NCBI GenBank assembly: GCA_910585255.1
Contig: CAJUEI010000056.1
Span: 1 to 18,255 of the forward strand
Direction: 5' to 3'
Source: an uncultured Lachnospiraceae bacterium
GTDB lineage: Bacteria > Bacillota > Clostridia > Lachnospirales > Lachnospiraceae
Length of the DNA: 18,255 nt
In this document: in pieces, positions 1-6,989 of the stretch
Numbering within the stretch: the stretch's first letter is position 1
Layout of the letters: each line of letters begins with the position of its first letter
Program-made: the position numbers and the translations under genes
The notes under the pieces: generated by a model
Database searches by the model: none
The model's input: the letters and a program-made list of their open reading frames with translations, nothing else
Told to the model about the DNA's origin: nothing

Positions 1-75
1 TCGACAGAAGCATAAGACTTTCTAACTTTCCTCCGAAGTCACAGCCAGAAGGGATTATTTCCCCTCTCTGGCTGT
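1..75 (+). repeat. R1 palindromic repeat, 3' half (copy B, cut by window edge)
   Basis: Bases 1-43 match, in reverse complement, bases 799-842 with only about two or three differences. This is therefore the second half of the same long-hairpin element seen complete at 771-1014, here in plus orientation. The distal part differs: the outer arm seen in the full copy is replaced by a different short inverted repeat (42-49 with 67-74). Both copies still end in CTCTGGCTGT. The first half lies outside the window. Confidence 0.8.
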
Positions 76-80
76 TTTTT
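42..80 (+). terminator. Intrinsic terminator at the end of R1 copy B
   Basis: CAGCCAGA (42-49) pairs with TCTGGCTG (67-74). The stem continues as AGGG with CCCT around one bulged base, and is followed at once by six T (75-80). It would stop plus-strand transcripts entering from a gene before the window. It overlaps the outer end of the R1 repeat. Confidence 0.7.
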
Positions 81-135
81 CCTGCCTGTAAATAGACAAC
101 CGATTTATGCATCCATAGAAGAAAGCTGAAAAATT

Positions 136-301
136 TAGTCAAATCGGATATTCGCAATCCGCTTTCCTACTTGCTCGTAACCTCATAGCCACTATCACAG
201 CTTTTTAGTGGGAGTGCAGACTCCCACTGAAACAAGGAAGTCCCAACCCATCGTTTTCGCCTTGGCGGCTTAGAAGCGGGGACTTCCTTGATGAGGTTAA
301 A
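136..301 (+). repeat. R2 structured dispersed repeat, copy 1
   Basis: This ~166 bp unit recurs at 8289-8455 in the same orientation with only scattered differences. Five inverted repeats are visible. CGGAT (145-149) pairs with ATCCG (157-161). TAACCTCAT (178-186) pairs with ATGAGGTTA (291-299), enclosing the rest. A perfect 9-bp stem AGTGGGAGT/ACTCCCACT has loop GCAG. AAGGAAGTCCC (234-244) pairs with GGGACTTCCTT (279-289). Inside that, GCC-TT-GGC forms a small hairpin. No ORF fits in it. The subterminal hairpins without a transposase are compatible with a non-autonomous IS200/IS605-like element or a structured RNA. The family is not recognised. Confidence 0.8.
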
Positions 302-478
302 TTTTCTGATGCTTTTTGAATAAATTTTTCTGGAAATATTATGGAATGTGATAAGTATAGTATTCGTTTGTATTTATGTTGTTTGCTATGCTTATATTGA
401 AATGTATCAATATTATTTTTAAGATTTAGTTTAAAAAGGAATGTTTTAAGTGAGGTCTTGCTGACTAAAAAAATAATT
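302..478. other. AT-rich spacer, no feature recognised
   Basis: This AT-rich stretch lies between R2 copy 1 and the minisatellite. I see no credible coding frame, convincing promoter or hairpin with a T-tract. Confidence 0.5.
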
Positions 479-757
479 AGGAAAGGAATAAAGCAGAAGG
501 AAAAAAATAGAATAGGAAAGGAATAAAGCAGAGGGGAAAAAATAGAATAAGAAAGGAATAAAGCAGAGGGGAAAAAATAGAATAAGAAAGGAATAAAGTA
601 GAGGGGAAAAAATAGAATAAGAAAGAAATAAAGTAGAGGGGAAAAAATAGAATAAGAAAGGAATAAAGCAGAGGGGAAAAATAGAATAAGAAAGGAATAA
701 AGCAGAGGGGAAAAAATAGAATAAGAAAGAAATAAAGTAGAGGGGAAAAAATAGAAG
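479..757. repeat. Purine-rich 35-bp tandem repeat, 8 units
   Basis: Eight head-to-tail units start at 479, 514, 549, 584, 619, 654, 688 and 723. All are 35 bp except the sixth (34 bp, one A fewer). The unit reads roughly AAGAAAGGAATAAAGCAG, then AGGGGAAAAAATAGAAT. The plus strand is almost entirely purine. Variation is limited to a few positions (AGC/AGT, GGAAT/GAAAT) and the first unit is the most diverged. There are no unique spacers, so it is not CRISPR. The minus-strand frame through it encodes only a Phe/Leu/Ser/Tyr-rich repetitive peptide and is an artefact. Confidence 0.93.
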
Positions 758-770
758 TAGATTGTGGGAA

Positions 771-1014
771 ATACAGCCAGAGTGTATCAAGGGCACGCTG
801 TGACTTCGGAGGAAAGTTAGAAACTCTTAGACTTCTGTCGATCCATTAGGATTTTTTGCCATTCTCGAATGGCAAAAAAAGGGGTGTGTTTAGCCCGCTG
901 TACGGGCGAATTGCACCCCGGTCCGTCCTAATAGATGTACGTAAATTCAGAAGTCTTAGCGTTTCTTACTTTTCGGAGAGCGGAACAGCGTGCCCTTGAT
1001 GCACTCTGGCGTCC
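771..1014 (-). repeat. R1 long-palindrome repeat, complete copy A
   Basis: The outer arms 776-801 and 985-1010 are 26 bp and complementary with one mismatch. Further in, 803-841 pairs imperfectly with 946-979, and CCATTAGG pairs with CCTAATAG near 843-850 and 927-933. The middle holds a perfect hairpin TGCCATTC-TC-GAATGGCA (857-874) and a branched hairpin GGGGTG/CACCCC around GCCCG/CGGGC (881-919). A 5' half of the same element ends the window (18151-18255) and a 3' half starts it. On the minus strand it begins 14 bases after the stop of the DUF4838 gene. It has no ORF and its family is not recognised. Confidence 0.87.
874..919 (-). terminator. Terminator-like hairpin inside R1 copy A
   Basis: Read on the minus strand, GGGGTG (919-914) pairs with CACCCC (886-881). 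Between them sits a nested GCCCG-TACAG-CGGGC hairpin (907-893). Seven T follow directly (880-874). This has the form of an intrinsic terminator for the DUF4838 gene, within the larger R1 palindrome. Confidence 0.5.
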
Positions 1015-1028
1015 TCTTCGAAAATCTT

Positions 1029-2897
1029 TTAAATTTCTGTATCTGAAATAGAAAATCCAGTATATTTAGTAGTTACTTCCAGTATACGATAAACATCGAG
1101 ATAAGGCTGATAATTTAATTCATTTTGGCAGATAAACTCCCGCATCTTTTTCCAATATATTACACTCTTTTCATTCTCATCTGATGCTAAATAATACATT
1201 GCCTGTGCCAGAAAAGTGATATAAGTATTGTGATAGTGTAATAGATTCCAAAATTGGTTTTCCCATTTTCCCAGAGAACTGCAGTGACATTTTAAAACAG
1301 GAAGAAAGGCTTCACAGCAGTGCAAAATGGTTTTTAAACGTTCTGCCATAAAAGGATTGCTACGTGTTCCTTTTCCGTTTAAGTAGTCACAGCTACTTAA
1401 ATTAGAAAGTTCCGATAAATATTTTTTTACCTCTTTAGAAGATGTTCCATAAGCTGCTGTAAAATATTCGTCTATTAACTCTTCTGCATCGGATTCTTGA
1501 TCGAATAACGTATATCCCATAACATAATTTGGCAGTGCATTTGGCAGAGAAGCCCTTAACTCTTGGCAGCTAATATAGCCGTTTAATCCTAACTGATTTA
1601 ATTTTTTAATATCACTGCTGATAATGCGGGCAATATGAATATATCCGAAATCTCCATAGTGTGCCCGTCCTAAAGGGTAGTCATAGACAAAGCTATCCCC
1701 CAAAAAAAGCTGCTGCCATCCTCTTAAAAAGGCTAAATTTTCTTGTAAATTGGTTGGCAGAGTGATATGGTTTCGCTGATAGGCAGGTATTTCCTGCGGA
1801 ATTTCATTTAAATGATAAGAAGATTCAAAGGTACGGCTGATTGGGGCAAACATCAGCACAAATCGTTCTGGATTTGTTAATCGTTCTTTTATCGGCGGCC
1901 AAAGTAATTCCTGATATAAAAGAAATACCAATTTAGTATCTAACTTCTCGGCTGTTAATCTTCGATCAATCTCATTGAGCAGGTGAACGTATTGATCAGA
2001 AAGAGTAGTTTGTATACAGTCTTTACATTCGCAGATATTGTTGTATTCATCGGCAAGCCAGATATGGAGATAATCGACATTAGGATTATTTTTGGCATAA
2101 TCGGTTACCAGAGAAGCAAAAGTATCAACAGCATCTGTATTCTGATAACACAGATTGGTATTGGCAGGAATCCCCATATAGAGTTCTCTGGCACCATGGA
2201 TTTCTGCTACAAAAGGTTGTTTTTCCGGTTTGATTGGTTTGCCGTCTGGCTGCCAAGCGACTGTTTCATAGCCCAATGTCTCTCCTGTCCAGCCATGTCC
2301 TACTTTGTGGAGAAGCAGACTGCGTTTTTTTAGGGCAGCTTCTAAGATATCCATATCGGTAGCAGCATCTTTGACTTCATAGTTCTCTGGAGTAAGAAAT
2401 GGATTTCGTTCGTGGTGGTACCACCTTGCTAAAAAGGTATAAGGAATTTTAAACTGTAAAAAGAAGCTGTTGTAGCCTACCTTAGGCAGCCAGTCAATAA
2501 ATGCTAAAATGTTTTCCAAAGAGTCTGCCCCTTCAATACATACCCCACGGTGATAAAAGGAAGCCTGTTTTTGATAGGAAGCCGGAAGGGAATCCAAATC
2601 GATCTGCGGTATAATTTCACAGCATTTTTCTGGGCTTAAAAAGCGACAGCCAAGATAGTGCAGATAGTCATAAACACCGAGCAGAACACTGCGTTCATTT
2701 CCGCCGGTAATCGTTCCTCCTTCTTTTGTAATTTGTACGGAAAAATGATCCAACTGAGAGAGAGGATTTTCTTCTGTGTTTAGTTGGATTGCAGGAAGAA
2801 TACTATTAGGCAGCATACGGCTTAAGTAAGTGTTTAGTTCTTCGGCTGCAAAGAGGATTGTTTCGGAAGAGGAATCATTAATTATCTTTTTTTCCAT
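1029..2897 (-). CDS. DUF4838-type glycoside-hydrolase-like protein
   Basis: This 622-residue cytoplasmic protein has no signal peptide. Residues 1-125 resemble the small alpha/beta domain found before the barrel in GH20/GH67-type enzymes. It includes the typical stretch GGNERSVLLGVYDYLHYLGCR (residues 65-85, split here by description) followed by a barrel-like region. Residues 283-294 carry Asp-Glu and the Cys-x-Cys-x2-Cys motif characteristic of DUF4838. It probably cleaves or binds a small glycoside, but the activity is not known. The ATG at 2897 is chosen because GGAG lies 8 bases before it; a TTG 33 bases upstream has no such site. The gene lies downstream of the ABC transporter operon, separated by a terminator, and ends 14 bases before R1 copy A. 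An acetamido-sugar substrate is my inference from the nearby nagA/nagB-like genes. Confidence 0.75.
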   Translation of the reverse strand: MEKKIINDSSSETILFAAEELNTYLSRMLPNSILPAIQLNTEENPLSQLDHFSVQITKEGGTITGGNERSVLLGVYDYLHYLGCRFLSPEKCCEIIPQIDLDSLPASYQKQASFYHRGVCIEGADSLENILAFIDWLPKVGYNSFFLQFKIPYTFLARWYHHERNPFLTPENYEVKDAATDMDILEAALKKRSLLLHKVGHGWTGETLGYETVAWQPDGKPIKPEKQPFVAEIHGARELYMGIPANTNLCYQNTDAVDTFASLVTDYAKNNPNVDYLHIWLADEYNNICECKDCIQTTLSDQYVHLLNEIDRRLTAEKLDTKLVFLLYQELLWPPIKERLTNPERFVLMFAPISRTFESSYHLNEIPQEIPAYQRNHITLPTNLQENLAFLRGWQQLFLGDSFVYDYPLGRAHYGDFGYIHIARIISSDIKKLNQLGLNGYISCQELRASLPNALPNYVMGYTLFDQESDAEELIDEYFTAAYGTSSKEVKKYLSELSNLSSCDYLNGKGTRSNPFMAERLKTILHCCEAFLPVLKCHCSSLGKWENQFWNLLHYHNTYITFLAQAMYYLASDENEKSVIYWKKMREFICQNELNYQPYLDVYRILEVTTKYTGFSISDTEI

Positions 2898-2942
2898 AAA
2901 TAGTTCTCCGTTTCTAATGATTTTAACCAAATTTTTTAGTAT

Positions 2943-2985
2943 GGAAAAACCCTATCGAACAGACACGAAAGCCGTTCCATAGGGT
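2943..2985 (-). terminator. Intrinsic terminator after the ABC transporter operon
   Basis: On the minus strand ACCCTAT and GTTC-containing arms (2985-2974 and 2960-2949) form an 11-pair stem with one internal mismatch and a 13-base loop. Five T follow (2948-2944). It separates the lipoprotein gene from the DUF4838 gene, so the latter depends on read-through or on a separate promoter. Confidence 0.75.
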
Positions 2986-3034
2986 CTATTCCTATATAGT
3001 TATAGAGTGATAGGTTTTATGGGAAAGAGTTGTT

Positions 3035-4111
3035 TTACTGAATAGAATCTAATACTTCTTTAATTAAGTCAAGCATAACAAATTTTTCTACTTCTACAAC
3101 ATCAGATTCCTGAATAGTGCCGTCTTTTACAAAGTCAGCTTCCAGATGTTCATAGTAACCTTTTAATGTACCATCTGCTACGATTTCTTTTAATGTAGCA
3201 ATATCAAACCAATCAGCATCTCCGGTCTGATTCATACTGGATTCTAAAGAAGTTCCGGTTTGTTTTGCAACTAATTGAGCAACATATTCATAGTTTTCTG
3301 GTTTAGAAGCATAGTCCATTGCTTTGTATAATGCACGGCAGAAGCGAACTAATGTGTCATGGTTATTTTCTGCATAATTTGGCATGCATACCCAGCTTGC
3401 TAAGTTTACGGAATCGTTGCTGAATTCAATTTCAATAGCATCTTCTACTTGTTTATAAATTTCCAAAGTATAAGGAGACCATGCAGCACAGGCATCAATA
3501 CTTCCAGAAATCATAGAGATTACCATATTTTCTGCGGACATTTCCATTGCTACAATATCATCCATTGTTAATCCTGCAATAGCTAAAGCATTGTTTAATG
3601 TGGTTTCGGAAGAAGAACCTGCGGTATAAGCAACTGTTTTGCCAGCGAGATCTTCTACACTGTTTACTCCGTGACTGGATAATCCTACAATTGTATCAGT
3701 AGTGTGAACACTGCTTGGAGCAAAGATTGTGGCCTGTCCAAAGACACAAAGTTTATGAGCACCTTTTCCAATATAAGCAAGGTCAATACTTCCGCTTTCC
3801 ATTGCTGCTATTTCTGCAGGACCATCGGAGAATTCCCATAATTCAACATTTAAGCCTTCTTCTTCAAAGTATCCCTGATCGATTCCTGTTAAAACAGACC
3901 AAAGGGAGGCATAGTTAGCCATATAGGCAACGTTTAATGTTACATTTTCTGCTGCTGCAGGAGTGGTTTCTGGTTTCTGTGTAGTTGGTGTTTCAGAAGC
4001 AGCGGTTGTAGGAGCTGCGGTTGTAGTTGGCTGATTGTTGGAATTATTTCCACATGCAGCTAAAGAAAGAACCATTGTAAGACTGAGCAGCGTAGCTAAT
4101 AATTTTTTCAT
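3035..4111 (-). CDS. ABC transporter substrate-binding lipoprotein, SsuA/TauA/NMT1-like
   Basis: This 358-residue secreted lipoprotein is the binding component of the ABC importer encoded by the two genes upstream of it in the operon. Residues 1-20 are a lipoprotein signal (KK, hydrophobic core, lipobox LAAC with Cys20). A Thr/Pro/Ala-rich linker follows to about residue 55. The rest has the NMT1/THI5-like fold seen in sulfonate, taurine, nitrate and pyrimidine-precursor binding proteins. Marks are the N-terminal strand near residue 60, the GYFEEEGL segment, and the AMESGSIDLAY and DLAGKTVAY motifs. AGGAGG-like RBS AAGGAGG sits before the ATG. The gene is last in the three-gene operon and is followed by a terminator. 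The ligand cannot be read from the sequence; this family is more typical of small anionic compounds than of sugars. Confidence 0.88.
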   Translation of the reverse strand: MKKLLATLLSLTMVLSLAACGNNSNNQPTTTAAPTTAASETPTTQKPETTPAAAENVTLNVAYMANYASLWSVLTGIDQGYFEEEGLNVELWEFSDGPAEIAAMESGSIDLAYIGKGAHKLCVFGQATIFAPSSVHTTDTIVGLSSHGVNSVEDLAGKTVAYTAGSSSETTLNNALAIAGLTMDDIVAMEMSAENMVISMISGSIDACAAWSPYTLEIYKQVEDAIEIEFSNDSVNLASWVCMPNYAENNHDTLVRFCRALYKAMDYASKPENYEYVAQLVAKQTGTSLESSMNQTGDADWFDIATLKEIVADGTLKGYYEHLEADFVKDGTIQESDVVEVEKFVMLDLIKEVLDSIQ

Positions 4112-4150
4112 TGTTTTCCTCCTTATTAATTGATAGAAAGGTTAATAGGT

Positions 4151-4942
4151 TTATTTTTTCGCATCCAAGAATTCCTGATATACTTCATTCCAAATTTCAG
4201 CTTTTAGTTCTAGGAAACGTGCATGAGATTTTGTCTCTTGTGTTCTAGGATACGGAATGTCAATATCGACAATTCTCTTAATTCGTCCCGGGCGGGCACT
4301 CATAATAATAACACGCTGAGCAAGAATAATTGCTTCGTCTACATCATGTGTAATAAAGAAACATGTCTTTCGCTCCTGCTCCCATGTGTTCAGCAGTTCC
4401 GTCTGTAATTGGGTACGTGTCTGTGCATCCAGTGCACCAAATGGCTCGTCTAATAAAAGCACTTTTGGATTTACAGCATAAGCACGGGCAATAGCAACTC
4501 GCTGCTTCATACCTCCTGAGAGTTCTTTTGGATAAGAATTAGCAAAATCTTCCAGTCCAACGGATTTAATATATTTCATTGCGATTTCTTTTGCTTGTTC
4601 TGGAGGAACTTTTTTCATCTCTAGTCCAAAGGTTACGTTTTTTAAAACGGTTCTCCAAGGGAATAGGGCGTATTGCTGGAATACAACACCACGTTCTACA
4701 CTAGTGCCTTGAATACGCTGTCCATCCAGATATGCCGCACCGCTGGTAGGCTCTAATAATCCTGCAATAATATTTAATAGTGTAGATTTACCGCATCCAG
4801 AAGGACCTACTACACAGATGAATTCGTTTTCCATAATATCCAGATTGACACCATTTAATGCAATCATTTTGCCGTTACGGCCATCGTATTCTTTACGAAC
4901 ATTATCAATATGAAGTTTTACTGCCCTCTCTTCTCTTGCCAT
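4151..4942 (-). CDS. ABC transporter ATP-binding protein, SsuB/TauB-like
   Basis: This is the 263-residue ATPase of the importer. All nucleotide-binding motifs are intact: Walker A GPSGCGKST (46-54), Q-loop near Gln89-Gln90, signature LSGGMKQR (141-148), Walker B VLLLDE (161-166), D-loop and switch His199. The length is normal for the nitrate/sulfonate/taurine subfamily. The ATG at 4942 has AAAGGAG upstream, and the start overlaps the end of the permease gene by 25 bases. This implies translational coupling. The lipoprotein gene follows after a 39-base gap. Confidence 0.92.
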   Translation of the reverse strand: MAREERAVKLHIDNVRKEYDGRNGKMIALNGVNLDIMENEFICVVGPSGCGKSTLLNIIAGLLEPTSGAAYLDGQRIQGTSVERGVVFQQYALFPWRTVLKNVTFGLEMKKVPPEQAKEIAMKYIKSVGLEDFANSYPKELSGGMKQRVAIARAYAVNPKVLLLDEPFGALDAQTRTQLQTELLNTWEQERKTCFFITHDVDEAIILAQRVIIMSARPGRIKRIVDIDIPYPRTQETKSHARFLELKAEIWNEVYQEFLDAKK

Positions 4943-5703
4943 CCTGTTAATCTCCTTTCTATAAAGTTTACAATTCCATTCAAAATCATACCTATAATTC
5001 CGATTAAGATAATATACATCAACATAGGTGCAGTATCAAATGTACTTTGCAGAGAACGGATTCTCATACCTAAACCTTGCTGTGCACCAGTCGATTCTGC
5101 AGCCAGTAAAGTGGTCAGTCCAGCACCTAGTCCAAGACGAACAGCAGTAATAATAAAAGGAATTGTAGCTGGTACAATAATTCTGACAAAGATGTCAAAA
5201 TCGTTTGCTCCTAATACACGAGCTGCTTTAATCAACGTATTGTCGATATTTCGAATTCCTTGATAAATCGTAATACTCATAGTCATAAAAGTACAAATCC
5301 AGATAAGGATAACCTGTGGTCTGCGTCCAACACCTGCAGCGATTACAATCAGCGGAACATAAGCAAGAGCAGGAATATTACGGATAAAATTAATCCATGG
5401 CTCAAGAATTTTCTGTACTGGCTGGTACCATGCCATTAAAAATGCTACCGGAAGAGCAGTAATAAAGCCTAATCCAAAACCCATTGCAATTGAAGTAAGA
5501 CTGCTGGCAATGTCTTTGCCCATTACGCCACGATCAATCATAGTATTAATTGCAGGAATGACTTTGTCTAAAAATGGAAAACTTCTGCTTGTAGCGGGAC
5601 CAATCGATAGCAAATACCACACAATTAAAGCTGCACCAAGGGAAATCAACAACCATACTTTGCTATTAATTTCAATTTTTTTTGTTTTTGTTTTTTCGTT
5701 CAT
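4918..5703 (-). CDS. ABC transporter permease, SsuC/TauC-like
   Basis: This 261-residue inner-membrane protein has about six hydrophobic segments after a Lys/Glu-rich cytoplasmic N-terminus. The EAA loop that contacts the ATPase is clear at about residues 158-185 (IKAARVLGAND, then PATIPF). It is the first gene of the three-gene transporter operon. An AGGGAAGGTG ribosome binding site precedes the ATG. A roughly 200-base leader and a palindromic operator lie further upstream. The family moves sulfonates, taurine, nitrate and similar compounds; the substrate here is unknown. Confidence 0.9.
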   Translation of the reverse strand: MNEKTKTKKIEINSKVWLLISLGAALIVWYLLSIGPATSRSFPFLDKVIPAINTMIDRGVMGKDIASSLTSIAMGFGLGFITALPVAFLMAWYQPVQKILEPWINFIRNIPALAYVPLIVIAAGVGRRPQVILIWICTFMTMSITIYQGIRNIDNTLIKAARVLGANDFDIFVRIIVPATIPFIITAVRLGLGAGLTTLLAAESTGAQQGLGMRIRSLQSTFDTAPMLMYIILIGIIGMILNGIVNFIERRLTGWQEKRGQ

Positions 5704-5911
5704 GTGACACCTTCCCTTTCTTTGTTATTTTTATATGTGGGAATGAAATGGCAGAAATTTGATGGTAATGATTACGCAAATGAAAACAAATTTATATTGT
5801 TTACACCTCCTCTTTTGCTTAGAATGTTCCATTTCCACGTTGTTTATGATGTAGTGTCCGTGGATATTTAAAATCCCCGTATCGCTTATATCATTCTTTG
5901 CTTAAATCCGT
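5704..5911 (-). other. Leader of the ABC transporter operon, gene-free
   Basis: This is roughly 200 bases between the candidate promoter and the permease start. It contains an isolated strong Shine-Dalgarno sequence GAGGAGGTG (5812-5804 on the minus strand) with no start codon at a usable distance: ATA-TAA follows. It also holds a half-operator ACGCAAAT at about 5774-5781 and a weak CCACG/CGTGG stem. I recognise no known riboswitch. Confidence 0.4.
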
Positions 5912-5918
5912 TATCTAT

Positions 5919-5947
5919 ATTAAAGCACAAATTCAAGAAAAAGTCAT
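5919..5947 (-). promoter_or_regulatory. Candidate promoter of the ABC transporter operon
   Basis: On the minus strand ATGACT (5947-5942) and TTTAAT (5924-5919) are spaced by 17 bases, matching a sigma-A promoter at 4/6 and 5/6. A second possible -10, a perfect TATAAT at 6008-6003, lacks a good -35. If that one is used, the operator at 5957-5972 would lie downstream of the transcription start. Confidence 0.35.
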
Positions 5948-5956
5948 TCATTTTCT

Positions 5957-5972
5957 ACGCAAACGTTTGTTT
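5957..5972. promoter_or_regulatory. LacI-family operator upstream of the ABC operon
   Basis: ACGCAAACGTTTGTTT has a palindromic core CAAACGTTTG with a central CG, as LacI-family proteins prefer. The same core lies at 8194-8208 before the kinase operon. A related perfect palindrome lies over the lacI start region. It probably places the transporter under the regulator encoded at 6990-8018. It sits 10 bases upstream of the candidate -35. Confidence 0.6.
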
Positions 5973-6049
5973 AGTGAATCTGATAGAAACTTAGGATAAA
6001 CTATTATAAGATCTTACTTAATAATTAGTAGAATGGAGTATTTTTTATG

Positions 6050-6109
6050 AAAGAAACAGTCAGAAAAATGGTAAAAATCCAAAAAGATTGGAAAACCGTT
6101 TTCTGACTG
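6050..6109 (-). terminator. Intrinsic terminator after the lacI-tauE operon
   Basis: The 11-base arms CAGTCAGAAAA (6057-6067) and TTTTCTGACTG (6099-6109) are perfectly complementary. Nested GGT/ACC and CCAA/TTGG pairs lie inside. Read on the minus strand the stem is followed by TTTCTTT. It closes the exporter gene, whose stop is about 70 bases away. Confidence 0.6.
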
Positions 6110-6178
6110 CTTTATGAAATCTGATTTTGGGCAAAAAAGAAAAAATAGGTAAAAGGATAAATATTGGGTAAAATTTGC

Positions 6179-6964
6179 TTATATATATTTGTAAATATTA
6201 TAAATATTGATTAAGATCATAATGATCATCAGTCCAATAAAAAGCTGATCAACACGTCTGTTGTCGATTTTTTTGTTGCACATTCTGCCAGCTATTCCTC
6301 CCGTAATGCCTCCAATCGCCATTAAAATAAGGATATTAATGGAAAATGCAGGAATGGAATTGGTGACAACAGAGGACAGTAAGCTGGCAATTTGTGAAAA
6401 TAAAATAATATAGAGTGAGTTTTCTGCTGCCGTTTTTGTATCCATAGAAAAAAAGTAAAATAAAACAACAAGATTAATAGGTCCGCCGCCGATTCCTAGA
6501 AAGGAAGATAAAATACCCAGTATCAAACCAATTGCAGTGCAGATCCAATAATTTGTAACAGTAAGGGTGCGGATCTGCGATTTTTTTAAGGTATATAATA
6601 GGGTTCCTAAAGTAACGATAAGCAGACACACTGCTTGGATTGCTCCTACCCGGTTAGGATCGGGACTGAGGGAACGGATAAACTGGAAGAGATACTTTCC
6701 GGCTACTCCTCCGACAGCGGCTCCAATTGCTAATGGGAGCCCCGTTTTTTGCTGGATTTTAGAAGAACCGCTTAATTTGGAACGAATAACGGAATAGGTT
6801 GTCATAGACAGGACGGTACATCCAGACAAAAAACTAATGGTAGTAACATCCATAATTCCTAATGCATCTAATACTGGTTTGATAATGACACCGCCTCCGA
6901 TTCCGCAGATAGCTCCGGCGGTAGAGGCGAGGAAGCAGATAAAAAAGATTAAAATAAAAATCAT
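6179..6964 (-). CDS. TauE/SafE-family membrane transporter (putative anion/sulfite exporter)
   Basis: This 261-residue integral membrane protein has about eight hydrophobic segments. The family's internal duplication shows as two glycine motifs, GIGGGV (21-26) and GIGGGP (157-162), at the start of each half. TauE/SafE proteins are linked to export of sulfite and other organosulfur anions, and some clusters for sulfo-sugar breakdown carry one. The actual substrate here is not known. The gene starts 25 bases after the lacI stop, with AAAGGAA before the ATG, so the two form one operon. The exporter is probably under control of that regulator. Confidence 0.82.
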   Translation of the reverse strand: MIFILIFFICFLASTAGAICGIGGGVIIKPVLDALGIMDVTTISFLSGCTVLSMTTYSVIRSKLSGSSKIQQKTGLPLAIGAAVGGVAGKYLFQFIRSLSPDPNRVGAIQAVCLLIVTLGTLLYTLKKSQIRTLTVTNYWICTAIGLILGILSSFLGIGGGPINLVVLFYFFSMDTKTAAENSLYIILFSQIASLLSSVVTNSIPAFSINILILMAIGGITGGIAGRMCNKKIDNRRVDQLFIGLMIIMILINIYNIYKYI

Positions 6965-6989
6965 AAAAGTTCCTTTCTAGGCAGTAGCC

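Noticed and set aside
136..301. Remnant TnpB/IS605 transposase gene in R2
   Set aside because: No coding frame with TnpB motifs exists in either copy; only the structured ends are similar in style.
479..757. CRISPR array
   Set aside because: The units are contiguous with no unique spacers, low complexity, and no cas genes are in the window.
446..796. 116-codon minus-strand open frame rich in Phe, Leu, Ser, Tyr
   Set aside because: It is only the translation of the 35-bp minisatellite; no RBS, no domain, and frame stays open because the repeat lacks stops.
851..880. Bidirectional terminator at the TGCCATTC/GAATGGCA hairpin
   Set aside because: The T-run precedes and the A-run follows the hairpin on both strands, so they extend the stem and leave no T-tract after it.
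2898..2930. TTG start 33 bases upstream for the DUF4838 gene
   Set aside because: No ribosome binding site before it, while GGAG lies 8 bases before the ATG at 2897.
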